64,000 nucleotides of DNA. It comes from Castanea sativa. Taxonomy: Eukaryota; Streptophyta; Magnoliopsida; Fagales; Fagaceae. The stretch covers positions 1,240,001 to 1,304,000 of the forward strand of contig NC_134018.1 in the NCBI RefSeq assembly GCF_040712315.1. The letters are read 5' to 3'. Numbering within the stretch: position 1 is the first letter of the stretch; each line of letters begins with the position of its first letter. A model generated the notes under the pieces. It searched no databases. It saw only the letters and a list, made by a program, of their open reading frames with translations, and had not been told where the DNA came from. Below, in pieces: positions 11,629 to 22,663 of the stretch. The translations under genes and the position numbers were made by a program.

Positions 11629-11638
11629 CTATAAAAGC
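11629..11638 (+). promoter_or_regulatory. TATA box for the opposite-strand gene
   Basis: The sequence cctataaaag lies about 160 bp before the ATG at 11796, on the strand opposite to the retrotransposon's own genes. Position and match fit a plant TATA box. No transcript data are available. Confidence 0.5.
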
Positions 11639-11795
11639 AAACCTTGGGGTTGGCTGAGGTTCATTTTGGCGGTTTGAAGGATTAAAGGAAAAAGGACCTC
11701 CCGAGGAGCAGTTTTAAGCATTCTTCAGAAATGTGTCAGCTCTCCTATTGCTTCTCCTTGATTGTTTATTTTTTCTCTTTCTATCGTAAAGTTTA

Positions 11796-14175
11796 ATGGG
11801 TAGATATGTTAAACTAGTGAAAACAGATGAGGCAAAGGCCGCTTTTAAGGCCCAATATAGGATTCCTGACGATGTAGATATTCAATATTGTGAGGAAGGA
11901 GATTGGCTAGTTGTACCCCGGCCACCTGAGTCAGTTCTAATTCCCATGATCGCTTTTATCGAAGGCGGAATGGAAATCCCCATGGGTAGAGTGACCCGGG
12001 ATTTTCTTATAAATTATAGACTTACCCCAGCCCAGTGTTCTCCCAATGTCCTTAGGATCCTAGGATGTGCAGATGCCCTAAATCGTAAAATAGGGACTAA
12101 CTTAACCTGGCATGATGTAAACTGGGTGTACAATTGCCAAAAAGGGGAAAAAACCAAATACTACATGAAGTGTAAGGTCCTAACCGTTAGGTTGATCTCC
12201 TGCTTGCCTAACTCAAGTAAAGGGATGGACGAGGATTACCTCATCATCTTAGGGAATTGGCATGACGGATTACACTACCCTACCCAAGATGGGGTGCCAG
12301 GTAGGGTTCCCGAGGACCGACGTGATACTTAGAAATATCAATTGTCTTCTTTTATAACCTAATATTGATTAACTCTTCTTAACAGTTTTTATCCCTTATT
12401 GCAGATGACTACCACACCGCTCCAAACAAATCCTCTGTGAACCGTCAGGATCTGAACAGAATTCTTCGGTCGAAAATATTTTTGCATAGGGACGGTCAAC
12501 TTAGAGCAGCCCACGTCATTCTCGGCTACACCCCTTCCACCAAACATTTTCAAAGTCCAAAAAACGTAATCCGGGCCAGGGATCTTCGTTTAGCTCGAAT
12601 TGACGTTGCAGTGCCTGGCTTCTTACTACTGACGCCCCCTCCAGTAGGAACACAGGACGCACAACTCTCCGCCCCTCTCGCAGCTAGACTACTTTACTCC
12701 CAAGAGCAATTCACTGATCTTGCGGACGAGGAAAAAACTTCAACTTCCGAACCGAGTCGCCCTGAGGTGACGGATAAGGACTTTGAAGTTTTTTATTGTG
12801 AAGACGCCCCTCACGACTCACAACTTCCTTCAACAAGCAACATGGGCTTCCAAGAGAAAGAACCCGATCTCCTGGCTTTGCTACAAGCCCATGCTGGAAG
12901 TTCTTCTCCTGCTGTGACCGTACCTCCATGTCCCATCACCCCAACAGTTACACGTACCCCCCCCCCCCCCCCGGAGGCCGTGGACAAGAAAAGGAAAAGA
13001 GGTCAAGGTGGCAAAAACATCATAGAGATCAAAGAGGGAAAGAACCCCGACCTCCCTTTAAAGGATACTAGGGCGGGAAAAAATCACTCCAAAAAGCCCG
13101 CCCATACTGGATCTTCCAAGGAAACCAGTGGTGATCAATCAAGAAAAGTATCTGTTTGGTGCCCCAGCTTTACCTTAAGCTCAGGCAGCCCCGTACTTGA
13201 TGATGCCAATCTAAGAGACCTAAAAAAAGGGAGCTCAAGTTTGGTGGCCGAGTGTTTGGAAAAGGCCCTATGCCTTCCCGAGGACATGGCTGAGTTGCGG
13301 TCTTTCCGCAAAAGAGAAGTCTTCCTGTCCTTAAAACAAGACTTGGCTAAGGTATCTTTCACAATTCTGTATCATCTAATTTTTATTACTATTGAAAGCG
13401 TTACTCATATGACTTTCGTAATTGATGTACATTATAGGCTGTCCAGGCTTCGTTCATGGTTGAGGAATGAGTGGATCATTCCTTGGACTTAGCCAGAAAA
13501 GCTGCGAACAACGCCGAAATCGCTGTGAGGGCTCAGAACGAAGTAGAACAGAATCTAAAGGAAACCCTCATTTGACTAGCCGAAGTGGAAAAGACTCATA
13601 AAAACGCAGAATTTGCTTTGCAAAGCTATAAGTCACAGGCAAATATTGCCCTTGAAGCCCCAAAACAAGCCTAAAACAGACTAGCTCTCACTATGGTGGA
13701 GCTTAAACAGGTGCAGAAGGAATTAGCATCTAAGGAGCAGGAGAAGGCTGATGCTGAGCAAGCAACATATGATGCTGGTATGAAGAAAGCTGCTGACAGC
13801 CTCACAGCTCAACTTAAAGGTGTCGCCCGTGCATTCTGTCTAGAAGTTTGTGGTCGGGCCTTAGACGCTGCCGGAGTATCCATCAAATCTGAGCTTCGAA
13901 ACCCCGACAGCGTTTATTACCCTTCTGCCTTACAGCTGGCACCTGCTCCTCCCAAACCAGTTCCATTCCTCCCTCCTCTACAACCACTCTGGATCCAGAA
14001 CCTTCCTCCGTTCACTCTAAGGGCAAAGAAATAGCCGAGAACCATTCTCCCAACACCGAATTAGTGAACGAAGAAAATGAAGCTGATACAAAGGAGGTGG
14101 GTTAGACAAAAAAGAAGAAGAAAGAGAAAGAAGCAGAGAAGAAGAACACTAAAGAGAAACAAACAAACACTTGAC
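11796..14175 (+). pseudogene. Spliced opposite-strand gene inside the gypsy element
   Basis: Three exons join in phase with GT-AG introns: 11796-12300, 12405-13351 and 13438 to about 14175. The join at 12300/12405 makes a GAT codon and the second intron falls between codons, giving about 680 codons. Exon 1 resembles the plant 'putative gypsy-type transposon' domain (PF04195, from memory), with WHDVNWVY and an N-terminal EEGDWLV stretch. Exon 2 has a proline run from a C homopolymer at about 12958-12971 and a basic region. Exon 3 is rich in Glu, Lys and Ala, likely coiled coil, with a basic C-terminus. Exon 3 carries stops at 13468, 13573 and 13672, each one C-to-T or G-to-A step from a sense codon, and a frameshift near 13975. 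It has its own TATA box. Function unknown; it matches the class called additional ORFs in Tat elements. Confidence 0.7.
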
Positions 14176-14502
14176 ATATGAGCTCAAGAGTTTGTTAAAA
14201 TTTGTTTTAGAATTTGATATTGTTGCTTTTCTTTTTTGTTGTTGCTTTTTGTTTGTTTGTTAAATTGACTTTAAGGAAATAATAGTAGTGCCAATGGTGC
14301 ATATTGTTTATTGTCAACATATCGCGATGTTCAAATGTTAAATTCTTGTTTTTGCTCACTGCCGATTACAACTCCTTACTGCTAAAATAATAACTTCTCA
14401 TATACACATAACACAACACGATCATCAACTTTGCAACGCAAGCCAGAATAATACCTATGGTACACCTTTTTGTTACCTTGACACTTGGAATTCCTTACGT
14501 AT
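14176..14502. other. Noncoding part of the gypsy element
   Basis: A T-rich stretch between the opposite-strand gene and the 79-bp repeat. I see no reading frame on either strand. It probably holds the 3' end of the opposite-strand transcript. Confidence 0.5.
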
Positions 14503-14964
14503 AGTGTTAATTTCTCCTAATCCTACGGCCCGAGAAGCCGGCTAAGGACTAAGCTTGACAATTTTTTTTTTAAACAATGTTAATTTTTCTTAAACTTGTG
14601 ACTCGAGGAGTCGAACAAGAACTAAGATTAATTTAACACTTAGCTTTTCCTTAAGGCATTAATTTTTCTTAGACTTGTGGCCCGAGGAGCCGGACAAGAG
14701 ATAAGATTAGTTTAACACTTGGGTTTTCCTTAAGGTGTTAATTTTTCTTAGACTTGTGGCCTAAGGAGCCGGACAAGAGCTAAGATCAGTTTAACACTTG
14801 GATTTTCCTTATGGTGTTAATTTTTCTTAGACTTGTGGCCCGAGGAGCCAGACAAGAGCTAAGATCAGTTTATCACTTGGATTTTTCTTAGGGTGTTAAT
14901 TTTTCTTAGACTTGTGGCCCAAGGAGCCGGAAAAGAGCTAAGATTAGTTTAACACTTGGGTATA
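14503..14964. repeat. 79-bp tandem repeat in the gypsy 3' region
   Basis: About six units with a period near 79 bp. Landmark starts (gttaatttttctta or close) fall at about 14503, 14580, 14659, 14737, 14816 and 14895. Each unit has acttgtggcccgaggagccg followed by acaagagctaagat and ends near ttaacacttgg. The first unit is diverged, the inner four are very alike. Tandem repeats between pol and the 3' LTR are known for Tat-type elements. Confidence 0.9.
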
Positions 14965-15029
14965 AGTTATTTCAATAAAGAAACACAGACTAATAAAACA
15001 AAACAGGCCTACAACTTATACAAAAGAAG

Positions 15030-16200
15030 GCTCTTCCTTTAATAGTAATAACGTCGTAAGTTGCTTACATTCAAGGGGCGACGAACTATTTTTCCATCTA
15101 AATCTTTTAAACGATAGGCCCCCACACCTGCTACAGACATAATTTTATATGGTCCTTCCTAATTAGGCCCTAACTTACCCCAGGCTGGATTTTTTTGTTG
15201 TCCCCACCACTTTTCTCAAAACCAAATCTTTTGGCACTAAAGGTCTCGGCTTCACCCCTTTATCATACGTTTGCTTGAGTTTCTGTTGGTAGCTGCCCAT
15301 CTTCACATTGGCTACTTCTCTTCTTTCTTCAATAGTATTCAAACTATCGCATAGTATGTCATGATTGCTCTCAACATTATACTAATCAGATCTCAAGGTG
15401 GGAAAGCCTGACTCCAACGGGATTACTGCATCCATTCCATATGTCATTAAAAAGGGTGTCTCGCTCGTTGACCTTCGGGGGGTAGTACGATAAGTCCACA
15501 ACACATGAGGCAATTCCTCTACCCATCTTTCCTTAGCATCGTCTAATCGCTTCTTTAACCCCGCCAAAATGACCTTGTTTGTAGCCTCAACTTGACCATT
15601 TCCTTGAGGGTAGGCCGGTGTTGAGTATCCATTCCTTATTCCCAGATCCCCACAATACCTACGAAAAGCCTTGCTGTCAAACTGAAGTCCATTGTCGGAA
15701 ATCAGAGTATGCGGGACTCCAAAGTGAGTTACAATATTCTTCCAAATAAACTTCTTAGCATCTGCATCCCTGATGTTAGCTAATGGTTCGGCTTCCACCC
15801 ACTTAGTAAAATAATCCATACCGACAAGGAGCCACCTTCTATTACCAGTTGCCCGAGGAAAAGGTCCGACGATATCCAAGCCCCACTTAGCAAAAGGTCA
15901 TGGACTAGATAATGGATTTAAGACTCCCCCTGGTTGATGAATGTTTGGTGCAAACCTTTGACATTGGTCACACCTTCTAGCATACTCTTGGGAGGCCTTT
16001 TGCATATTTAGCTACCAATACCCTTGAGTCATGGCCCTGTGGGCTAATGATCTTCCCCCAGTATGACTTCCACATATTCTTTCATGCAACTCTTCCAATA
16101 AAGGCTCAACAGCTTTAGGATGCACGCAGAGCAGATATGGCCTCGAGTAGGAACGTTTATACAACTTATGCTCTTTAGAAAGCCAGTAATGGGGGGCACT
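15030..16200 (-). pseudogene. Integrase region of gypsy pol
   Basis: The zinc-binding part is split by a stop near 16010: the HERICGSHTGG side lies at 16030-16110 and the CDQCQRF side near 15960. The catalytic core (165-residue open stretch at 15382-15879) keeps all three acidic positions in DIVGPFP, ISDNGLQF and NGQVEATNK. A chromodomain-free C-terminal part (GPYKI-like and SVAGVGAYRL-like, now broken) continues to about 15030. In an intact element it would join the cDNA to host DNA. Stops and frameshifts make it nonfunctional as a polyprotein. Confidence 0.85.
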
Positions 16201-17453
16201 TTTCCGTACCTTCTCTACTTCCACTTTGTCCTCGGGTAACATACCATGTTTTAAGAAGGTCACAATCGGATCCATCCAGCTCGGACCAACGTGAATGCTG
16301 TGAACCCCAACTGTCGGGATGCCAGTAACACTAGAAGTCATAAAATCCTCTACCATCACCGTCCGTAGTAACTTCGAGCCCAAGGATGTGGCTAACATGG
16401 CCAACGAATTGGCATGAGCATTCTGCCCTCTTGGAATTTGTCTTACTTTAAAACTTTTAAACGTGCCTAACACCCTTTTGACTCGGTCGAGATATTTTTT
16501 CATTCTTTCATCTCTTGCCTCAAATTTCTTGTTAACTTGTTCGACAACTAATCTGGAATCACAATAGAGTTCAACTATTTCTCCTCCCAGATGCCTAACC
16601 ATTTGAGCGCCTGCTAAGAGAGCTTCATACTCGGCCTTATTATCAGTGGCTACAAACCCTAGCCGTAATGACTTTTCCACGACTAATTTCTCAGGGGTGA
16701 TCAACACAATTCCAATCCCTGCTCCTTTTCGGTTAGATACCCCATTCATATAAACTTCCCAAAGAAGGTCACTCCCAGGCCCAATAGACATCATGGCTAG
16801 CATAACATCTTCCTGCCTGATGCCACCCTCCGTAAATTCAGCTACGAAATCGGCAAGAACCTGTCCTTTAATAGCTGTCCGGTGCATATACTTAACATCA
16901 TAAGCTCCCAGCTTGGTTCCCCATTTAGCCACGCGACCAGTGTAATCTAACTTCCTCATGAGAGCTTGCAAAGGTAATTGGGTAAGTAACACTATTGTAT
17001 GGGCTTGAAAATAATGGGGAAGCTTCCTTGTTGCATGTACAATGGCTAGAAGAGCCTTTTCCAAAGGTAAATATCGCCTCTCGGCCTCTTGCAAAGATTT
17101 ACTAATGTAATACACCGGTTTTGAATTTCATCATCATTCCGTACTAGGACAAGACTTACAGCATAATCTGTAACTGCCAAATAGGCATACAACACCTCTT
17201 CCTTCTCCGGCCGTGATAGTATTGGCAGATTCGCCAAATATTGCTTCAAATCCTCAAAAGCCAAATTACACTCATCCGTCCATTGAAAATGTCTCCATTT
17301 ATGCAAAAGGTGATAAAAAGGTCGACACCTATCCACAGATCGCGAGATAAACCGATTTAATGCCGCAAACATACCAGTCAACTTCTGTACCTCCTTAGGA
17401 TTTCGAGGAGGATGCAATCCCAAGATAGCCGATCTGGTCAGGATTAACTTCAA
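16200..17453 (-). pseudogene. RNase H and second (archaeal-type) RNase H of gypsy pol
   Basis: The RT-linked RNase H is at about 17453-16850 (PILSRPEKEE, then RRYLPLEKALLAIVHATRKL) and is broken by a frameshift near 17100. The second RNase H is at about 16765-16400, with the EAEYEALLAG-type motif (here KAEYEALLAG), YCDSRLVV and the NAHANSLA end. The expected first catalytic Asp of VYxDG reads Asn (YMNGVSN), a G-to-A change. The doubled domain is the main reason for calling Tat lineage. Confidence 0.8.
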
Positions 17454-18312
17454 TTTCCCGGTGCGTTATCATATACCCAAGAAACTTTCCCGAACTTACT
17501 CCAAAAGAACACTTTGAAGCATTCAAACACAATTTATACCTCCTAAGGACTGAGAAGGTTTCTTGCAAGTCCCTCAAATGGTCCCCTACTCTCTTACTTT
17601 TAATTACCATGTCATCAATATATGCTTCTATATTACGCCTCAACTGCAATTCAAACATTCTAGTCACCATTCTTTGATAAGTGGAGCCTGCATTCTTAAG
17701 ACCAAAAGACATTACTCGATAATTGTAATTGCCATTAGGAGCGCAAAAAGCTGTCTTCTCCTGATCACTCAATGATAGAGGTATCTGATGATAACCTTGA
17801 AAAGCATCTAGGAAACTCATCCGAGGATACCCAACAGTTGCATCCACCAATTGATCAATTATCGGAATAGGAAAAGGGTCCTTTGGACATACCTTATTCA
17901 AATAAGTGAAATCGACACAAACTCTCCACTTTTCGTTCTTCTTTTTAACTACAACAGTGTTAGCAAGCCACTTAGGATAAAAGATTTCCTTGATTGCCCC
18001 AGCTTGCTTTAACTTATTAACCTCCTCTTTTACTACCTCGGCATGCTCTTGGGACGTACGCCGAGGAGGCTGCTTATGGAGCACTGCGTCGGGACTAACA
18101 TTCAAATGGTGACAAATGAACTCTGGATCAATTCCCGGGACATCATAGGTCGTCCATGCAAAAACATCAATGTTATCCTTTAAGAACTTAACCAATTCCT
18201 CCTTTTTCGATACTGGTAATTGGGATCTCACCTGAAAGTATCTCTCATTCCCCTCTCCTATAAATATCTTGTCCAGTTCTTCAACGAAACCTCCATCCAC
18301 ATCGATACCCAT
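17395..18312 (-). pseudogene. Reverse transcriptase of gypsy pol
   Basis: A 305-residue open stretch with the full set of Ty3/gypsy RT motifs: KWLANTVVVKKKNEKWRVCVD, PKDPFPIPIIDQLVDAT, FLDAFQGYHQIP, FGLKNAGSTYQRM and the catalytic AYIDDMVIKS. It would copy element RNA into DNA. The active-site aspartates are intact, but the frame ends just before the RNase H through a frameshift near 17400. Confidence 0.9.
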
Positions 18313-18966
18313 CCCTCGAGCAGGTTTCTTTAATTGCTATAAAGCTTTCAGAGTCACCCCTGTTGCTGAACCTTGTCCTGTTCTAACACTTGCAGACATC
18401 AGACACTGCCTGGCTACCGATTAACTGCCATGTAATACTCCCACCCTTCCTTGGATATGATATTTCACCATTACATGCAAAGTTGAAGAAATTGCCCCTA
18501 TTGCATGGAGCCAGGGCCTAGCCAAAATGGCCATGTAAGGTGAATACGCCCTGACTACTATGAAGTTGACCTAGACTTCTGCATCCTCAGCCTGTACAGG
18601 CAGCCTAATCATTCCTCGCAGAATCACCAGTTTCCCATCAAAGCCTATTAACGGAGAATCATTCATCTCCAAATCCTCATCTTTCAACTTTAAACCATTA
18701 AACAATTCGAGATACATAATTTTAGCTCCACTGACATCATCCACCAAGACTCATTTCACGTCATATCCCCTGATACGAATAGTTACTATTAATGCATCAT
18801 TATGGGGTTGACATGTTCCCTCCTTATCTTCCTCAGAAAAACCCAACACTGGCGTTGTCGAGAACCTTATTCTTTTGGCTAGTTGATTGCTTCCCTCCAT
18901 GACTTCAATCCCAAAACTACTATGCATGGACATGATCCGAGAAGGATCCTCGGCTCCTCTTCTCGG
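18313..18966 (-). pseudogene. Protease region of gypsy pol (degenerate)
   Basis: Between gag and RT the minus strand gives VLVDDVSGA...YLELF, which matches the aspartic-protease active-site region (normally VLVDxGSSxD...LF) with the key triad altered. At least three stops fall in the region (near 18750, 18570 and 18425). Confidence 0.65.
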
Positions 18967-20456
18967 CTACGCCAAAATGACGTTAATGATGCCTAATGCT
19001 GGCCGAGGAATATTTCCACGATACATTTGCATACCTTGATGTCCAACTTGCCCATCTGACCTAGACAAGAAATGATTGAGCTTTCCCGCCTTGGCTAATT
19101 GGTTCAAATGGTCACGCAACGTTCGACACTCTTCTGTGGTATGTCCCTTGTCTTGATGGTAATGACAATGCAGATTTTGATTCCTCAAAGATGCATCTCC
19201 ACTCATCTTGTTAGGTTGTCTAAAGTATGGTTCGTCTCGTATTTTCTCCAATATTTGATGTATAGGTTCCTTGAACAGTGAATTAAGAAAAGGAGTTCCA
19301 GCTGGCAATAGAAGACTTGGAAAATCTTGCCTAGGCCGACTACCTTGATACCCCATTCCCCGAAGTTCTTTCTTCTCCGGATATAGCTTTGCTTTACCTT
19401 TGCTTTGAATCTGGTCCTCCTCAACCTGTTTATACTTATCTATACGATCTATAAGCTGGCGCATGTCTCAGCTGCCTTCATTGTCAAGGACTTCCTCAAT
19501 CCGTGCTCTGTAGGGAGCCCCACCTTAAAAGTTCTTACAACCACATTTTCAACATCTCCATCAATTTCATTGTACATTTCCCAATACCGATCGGAATAAG
19601 TTTTGAGCTTTTCTCCTTCCCTCATTGTCATAGATAATAATGCATCCAAGGTTTTTGGGACCTTACTACATGTTATGAACCGAGCCCCGAATGCCCTCGT
19701 CAACTCTTCAAAGGACTTTAGGGAACCTTCCGCCAAAGCATCAAACCATCGCATGACCACTGGGTCCAAAGTGGAAGGAAAAACTTTACACATCAATGCT
19801 TCATTATTCGAATAAACTGTCATCTTTTGATTAAAATGACTAACTTGTTCTACAGGATTAGTCCTGCCATTATATATGGTAAATATAGGTTGAGAAAATC
19901 TATGGGGGAGTTTTGCCTTATTTATCTGGGCCAGGAAAGGGGGTTTAGAGATTTGCCTCAAGGCTCTACCCATTGCATCATTCCCCTCACCTCGGTATGA
20001 CCCAATCTCACCTCGCGTCTCCTCCCTCCTCTTTGCCCTGGCACTAGAAGATGTAATCAAACGGGACTCACTGGGATGGGACTCACTGGGAAGAGACTCA
20101 GATGCTTATGATCATTTCCTCCTCGTTTTTCCTCGGAGCTATCACTAGACGAGTAAGACGGGCTCCTTCTACCACGCTTCTTACGATCTAAGCGTTTGCG
20201 CAGATAATCTATCTCGGATTGCATTTGCTGCAACACATCATCACGAGACATTTGCCTCTCAGTCTGTGATCGTCACCCAGCCACTTGATCACTACGATAC
20301 GATTCCACCACCACACTTGGGGTGTGTTTCTTTCCAACTCCCCATTGCATGTTTATAGTTGGGTTTCCCCTTTGGGGACCTACTGATTCTTCCCTTTCTT
20401 GATTCACTTCCGCTATTCACCTTCAAACCAAAACGTCCCACTTTATTGTTCCCACA
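18967..20456 (-). pseudogene. gag of the gypsy element
   Basis: The capsid-type domain lies at 19449-20060 (PPFLAQINKAKLPHRF, MRWFDALAEGSLKSFEEL, LKTYSDRYWEMYNEI), matching the Retrotrans_gag family. The nucleocapsid part is at 18967-19464 with the zinc-knuckle-like CHYHQDKGHTTEEC. A one-base frameshift near 19460 separates the two. Upstream, 20057-20477 encodes the charged N-terminal part (DVLQQMQSEIDYLRKRL) in other frames. The region stops abruptly at 20456 with no LTR beyond it. Confidence 0.8.
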
Positions 20457-22034
20457 ATAATAATAACTAGGCAACAATAAATGATTTTTTTAATGAAAAA
20501 TTTAATAAATAAATTCATTCCAAATTACATAGATTTGATAAATGAAAACTATGATCATTAAAAAATTATATAGTTGGAAAATATGACTATTAAAAATGTA
20601 GCGGATAGGAATTTGAAAATGTAGTAATTAGGAATGAATAAAGCAAGAATAAAAAAAGATTAGAGAAAGATTAAAGAAATAATGAGGAAATAAAATATTC
20701 TTAGCTTTTGGGAGTAGAAAACAGTTTGACTATTGTTGATTGTGTGTGTTGGTAGAGTTGGTTAAACGTTTTTTTATTTTATTTTATTTTTTATTCCACA
20801 AGACTATAATGCCCTTTTAAGTTAAATATTTCATCTACGCACCTCCACCTGATTTAGCTTTTATCCTTTTGTATTTTGTTTTCCTCCCTTCTCCTCAAAT
20901 GATAGCGGTAATTATTAGAAGCCAACGTTATAAATTAAAACTTTAAAAACGAATGATATTCATAATGTCTGTTTAAACAAAGCAAATTTAATTATTAACA
21001 AAGCATCAATTGTATAGTTTTAATATGACAATAAATCTAGATACATCACAAATTTCATAATTTTTTTCTCAACTAAGATAATAGATTGTAATTGGTGTAG
21101 AATAAAAGTGATGCTAAAGTGATGCTGCATTATTTACAACATCATGCCAACTCAACATGTTAATTATGATGTTGTATTAAAGTTGTAAAATTCCTTGGAT
21201 GTTTAGCATTAATTGTTGTAGATATGCTTTACAATGAGTTGTTTCTAGTTCAGTTAAATGCATGCAGGCTTCTTTTGCTTCTTGTTTCAATTTATTTCGG
21301 TCCTTAATGTAAATTCCTTCGTTTAAAAATCCTTTTGTTCTGTTTGTGGAATTGATTTCATTCATCACCTACCCTTTTCTAATATTAAGATTTTATTTTT
21401 TGGATTTGGCCGTGTTTGTACAATTGTACCGAGGCATAATTTTGAATAATGTGGCATTGAATACAAATACAAATTTATAATATATCTAATTTGCACAATA
21501 ATATGAAATCTGGAGTAAACATCAAAAACCAAAACTTTTTTTTTTTTTTTCCTTTTTGAGAAGGAAAAACCAAAACTTGAAGCAAAAGGTAATCATCGAT
21601 TCAAAATTAAAAAAAAAAAAAAAAATTATTGCTTTAAAGTAATTTTATTTGCTGTAAAGGAAAAAAAGGGATAACGAAAGTCATGAGACACTATTCTAGT
21701 ACGAGTGTAAAGCGTACTGTCACTATTCTGATTCAGCAGTCAAAGAATATGAAACGGAAAAAAAAAAAAATGTGAGACACGACAAAGAAACAAAAGCAGA
21801 CGCGTGGAGCCTGTATAATGCGAAGCCCTTTAATAAAAGCTTTTTAAGTTTTAACAACAAAGCCACTTTAAGCCAAAGCGTGTCCGGGATGCCTCTCAGT
21901 AACTTCAGTCTTCACTCTTCAATGCCCATTTTTAAAGTTTTTTTCCATTTTTTTTGTTAGACAATCACACAAAATATAATCCACCAAACACGGTGCACTG
22001 ATTTTTGTCAATTTGCTCTGGTTTCATTCATCAT
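20457..22034. other. Intergenic; upstream region of the TNL gene
   Basis: AT-rich, with no gene or clear transposon. Poly-A/T runs at 21531-21552, 21609-21625 and 21761-21770. The last 300 bp are less AT-rich and should hold the TNL promoter. A weak TATA-like string (tgtataatg) is at about 21811, and a GTCAA (complement of the W-box core TTGAC) lies at 21739. Neither is strong enough to call on its own. Confidence 0.5.
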
Positions 22035-22546
22035 ATGGCGCAAAAAACCTGTTCTTCTTCTTCTTCTTCATCCCCATCCTCATCCAACCAAACATGGATT
22101 TATGATGTCTTTGTTAGTTTCCGTGGCGAAGATACCCGCTACAAGTTTACCGATCACCTCTTTGCTGCGTTGGACCGGAGAGGGATTCACAGCTTTGACG
22201 ATAACAGAAAGCTTGAGAGAGGGAAAGATATCTGGACCGAGCTTGAGAAGGCAATTCAGAAGTCCAGGATTGCCGTTATAGTGTTCTCAGAAAACTACGC
22301 TGATTCGGAATGGTGTCTCAGAGAGCTGGCGAAGATAATGGAATGCAAACAAAACTTGCAACAAATTGTGCTGCCCGTTTTCTACGAGGTTTGTCCTTCC
22401 CACATTAAAAGTCAAAAGGGGAGTTTGGAAAAAGCGTTTGTCAGTCATGAGGGGTGTTTTGAGGTAGACGAGGTGAAGAGGTGGAGAGATGCTTTGACTG
22501 AGGCTGCAAGCTTGTCCGGGTGGGACTCGAAAAATGATGAAAATCG
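22035..22546 (+). CDS. TNL exon 1: TIR domain
   Basis: A serine-rich start is followed by the TIR motifs: YDVFVSFRGEDTR (about residue 27), FTDHLFAALDRRGIHSFDD, ELEKAIQKSRIAVIVFSENYA and SEWCLRELAKI, the last holding the conserved Glu needed for NADase activity in plant TIRs. I start at ATG 22035 because it is the first ATG in this frame after the upstream stop. The exon ends CG|GTAAAA; CG plus the T at 30514 makes an Arg codon. Confidence 0.9.
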
Positions 22547-22627
22547 GTAAAATTCATTTTCTTGCTCGATTTATTCTTATTATCAGTGGCGCCCACGAAT
22601 TTTTTTTCTCGGGTCTTTAAGGTATTT

Positions 22628-22663
<36 letters not shown>

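Larger units (their letters stand above)
10828..20456 (-). mobile_element. Ty3/gypsy retrotransposon, Tat-type, 5'-truncated
   Basis: Read on the minus strand the order is gag, protease, RT, RNase H, a second (archaeal-type) RNase H, integrase, a tandem repeat, an opposite-strand gene, polypurine tract and 3' LTR. Dual RNase H and an opposite-strand extra gene downstream of pol are features I know for the Tat lineage (for example maize Grande). The 5' LTR and primer site are not visible: the last base I can assign is inside the gag region at 20456. ATAAT lies on both sides (10823-10827 and 20457-20461), but the left one is part of a microsatellite. Frameshifts and stops show it is dead. Confidence 0.85.

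Noticed and set aside
14503..14964. Regular repeats considered as a CRISPR array
   Set aside because: Units are contiguous with no unique spacers, inside a plant retrotransposon.
10828..20456. Endogenous pararetrovirus
   Set aside because: The element has an integrase, an LTR and a Retrotrans_gag, and no movement or coat protein, so it is a Ty3/gypsy retrotransposon.
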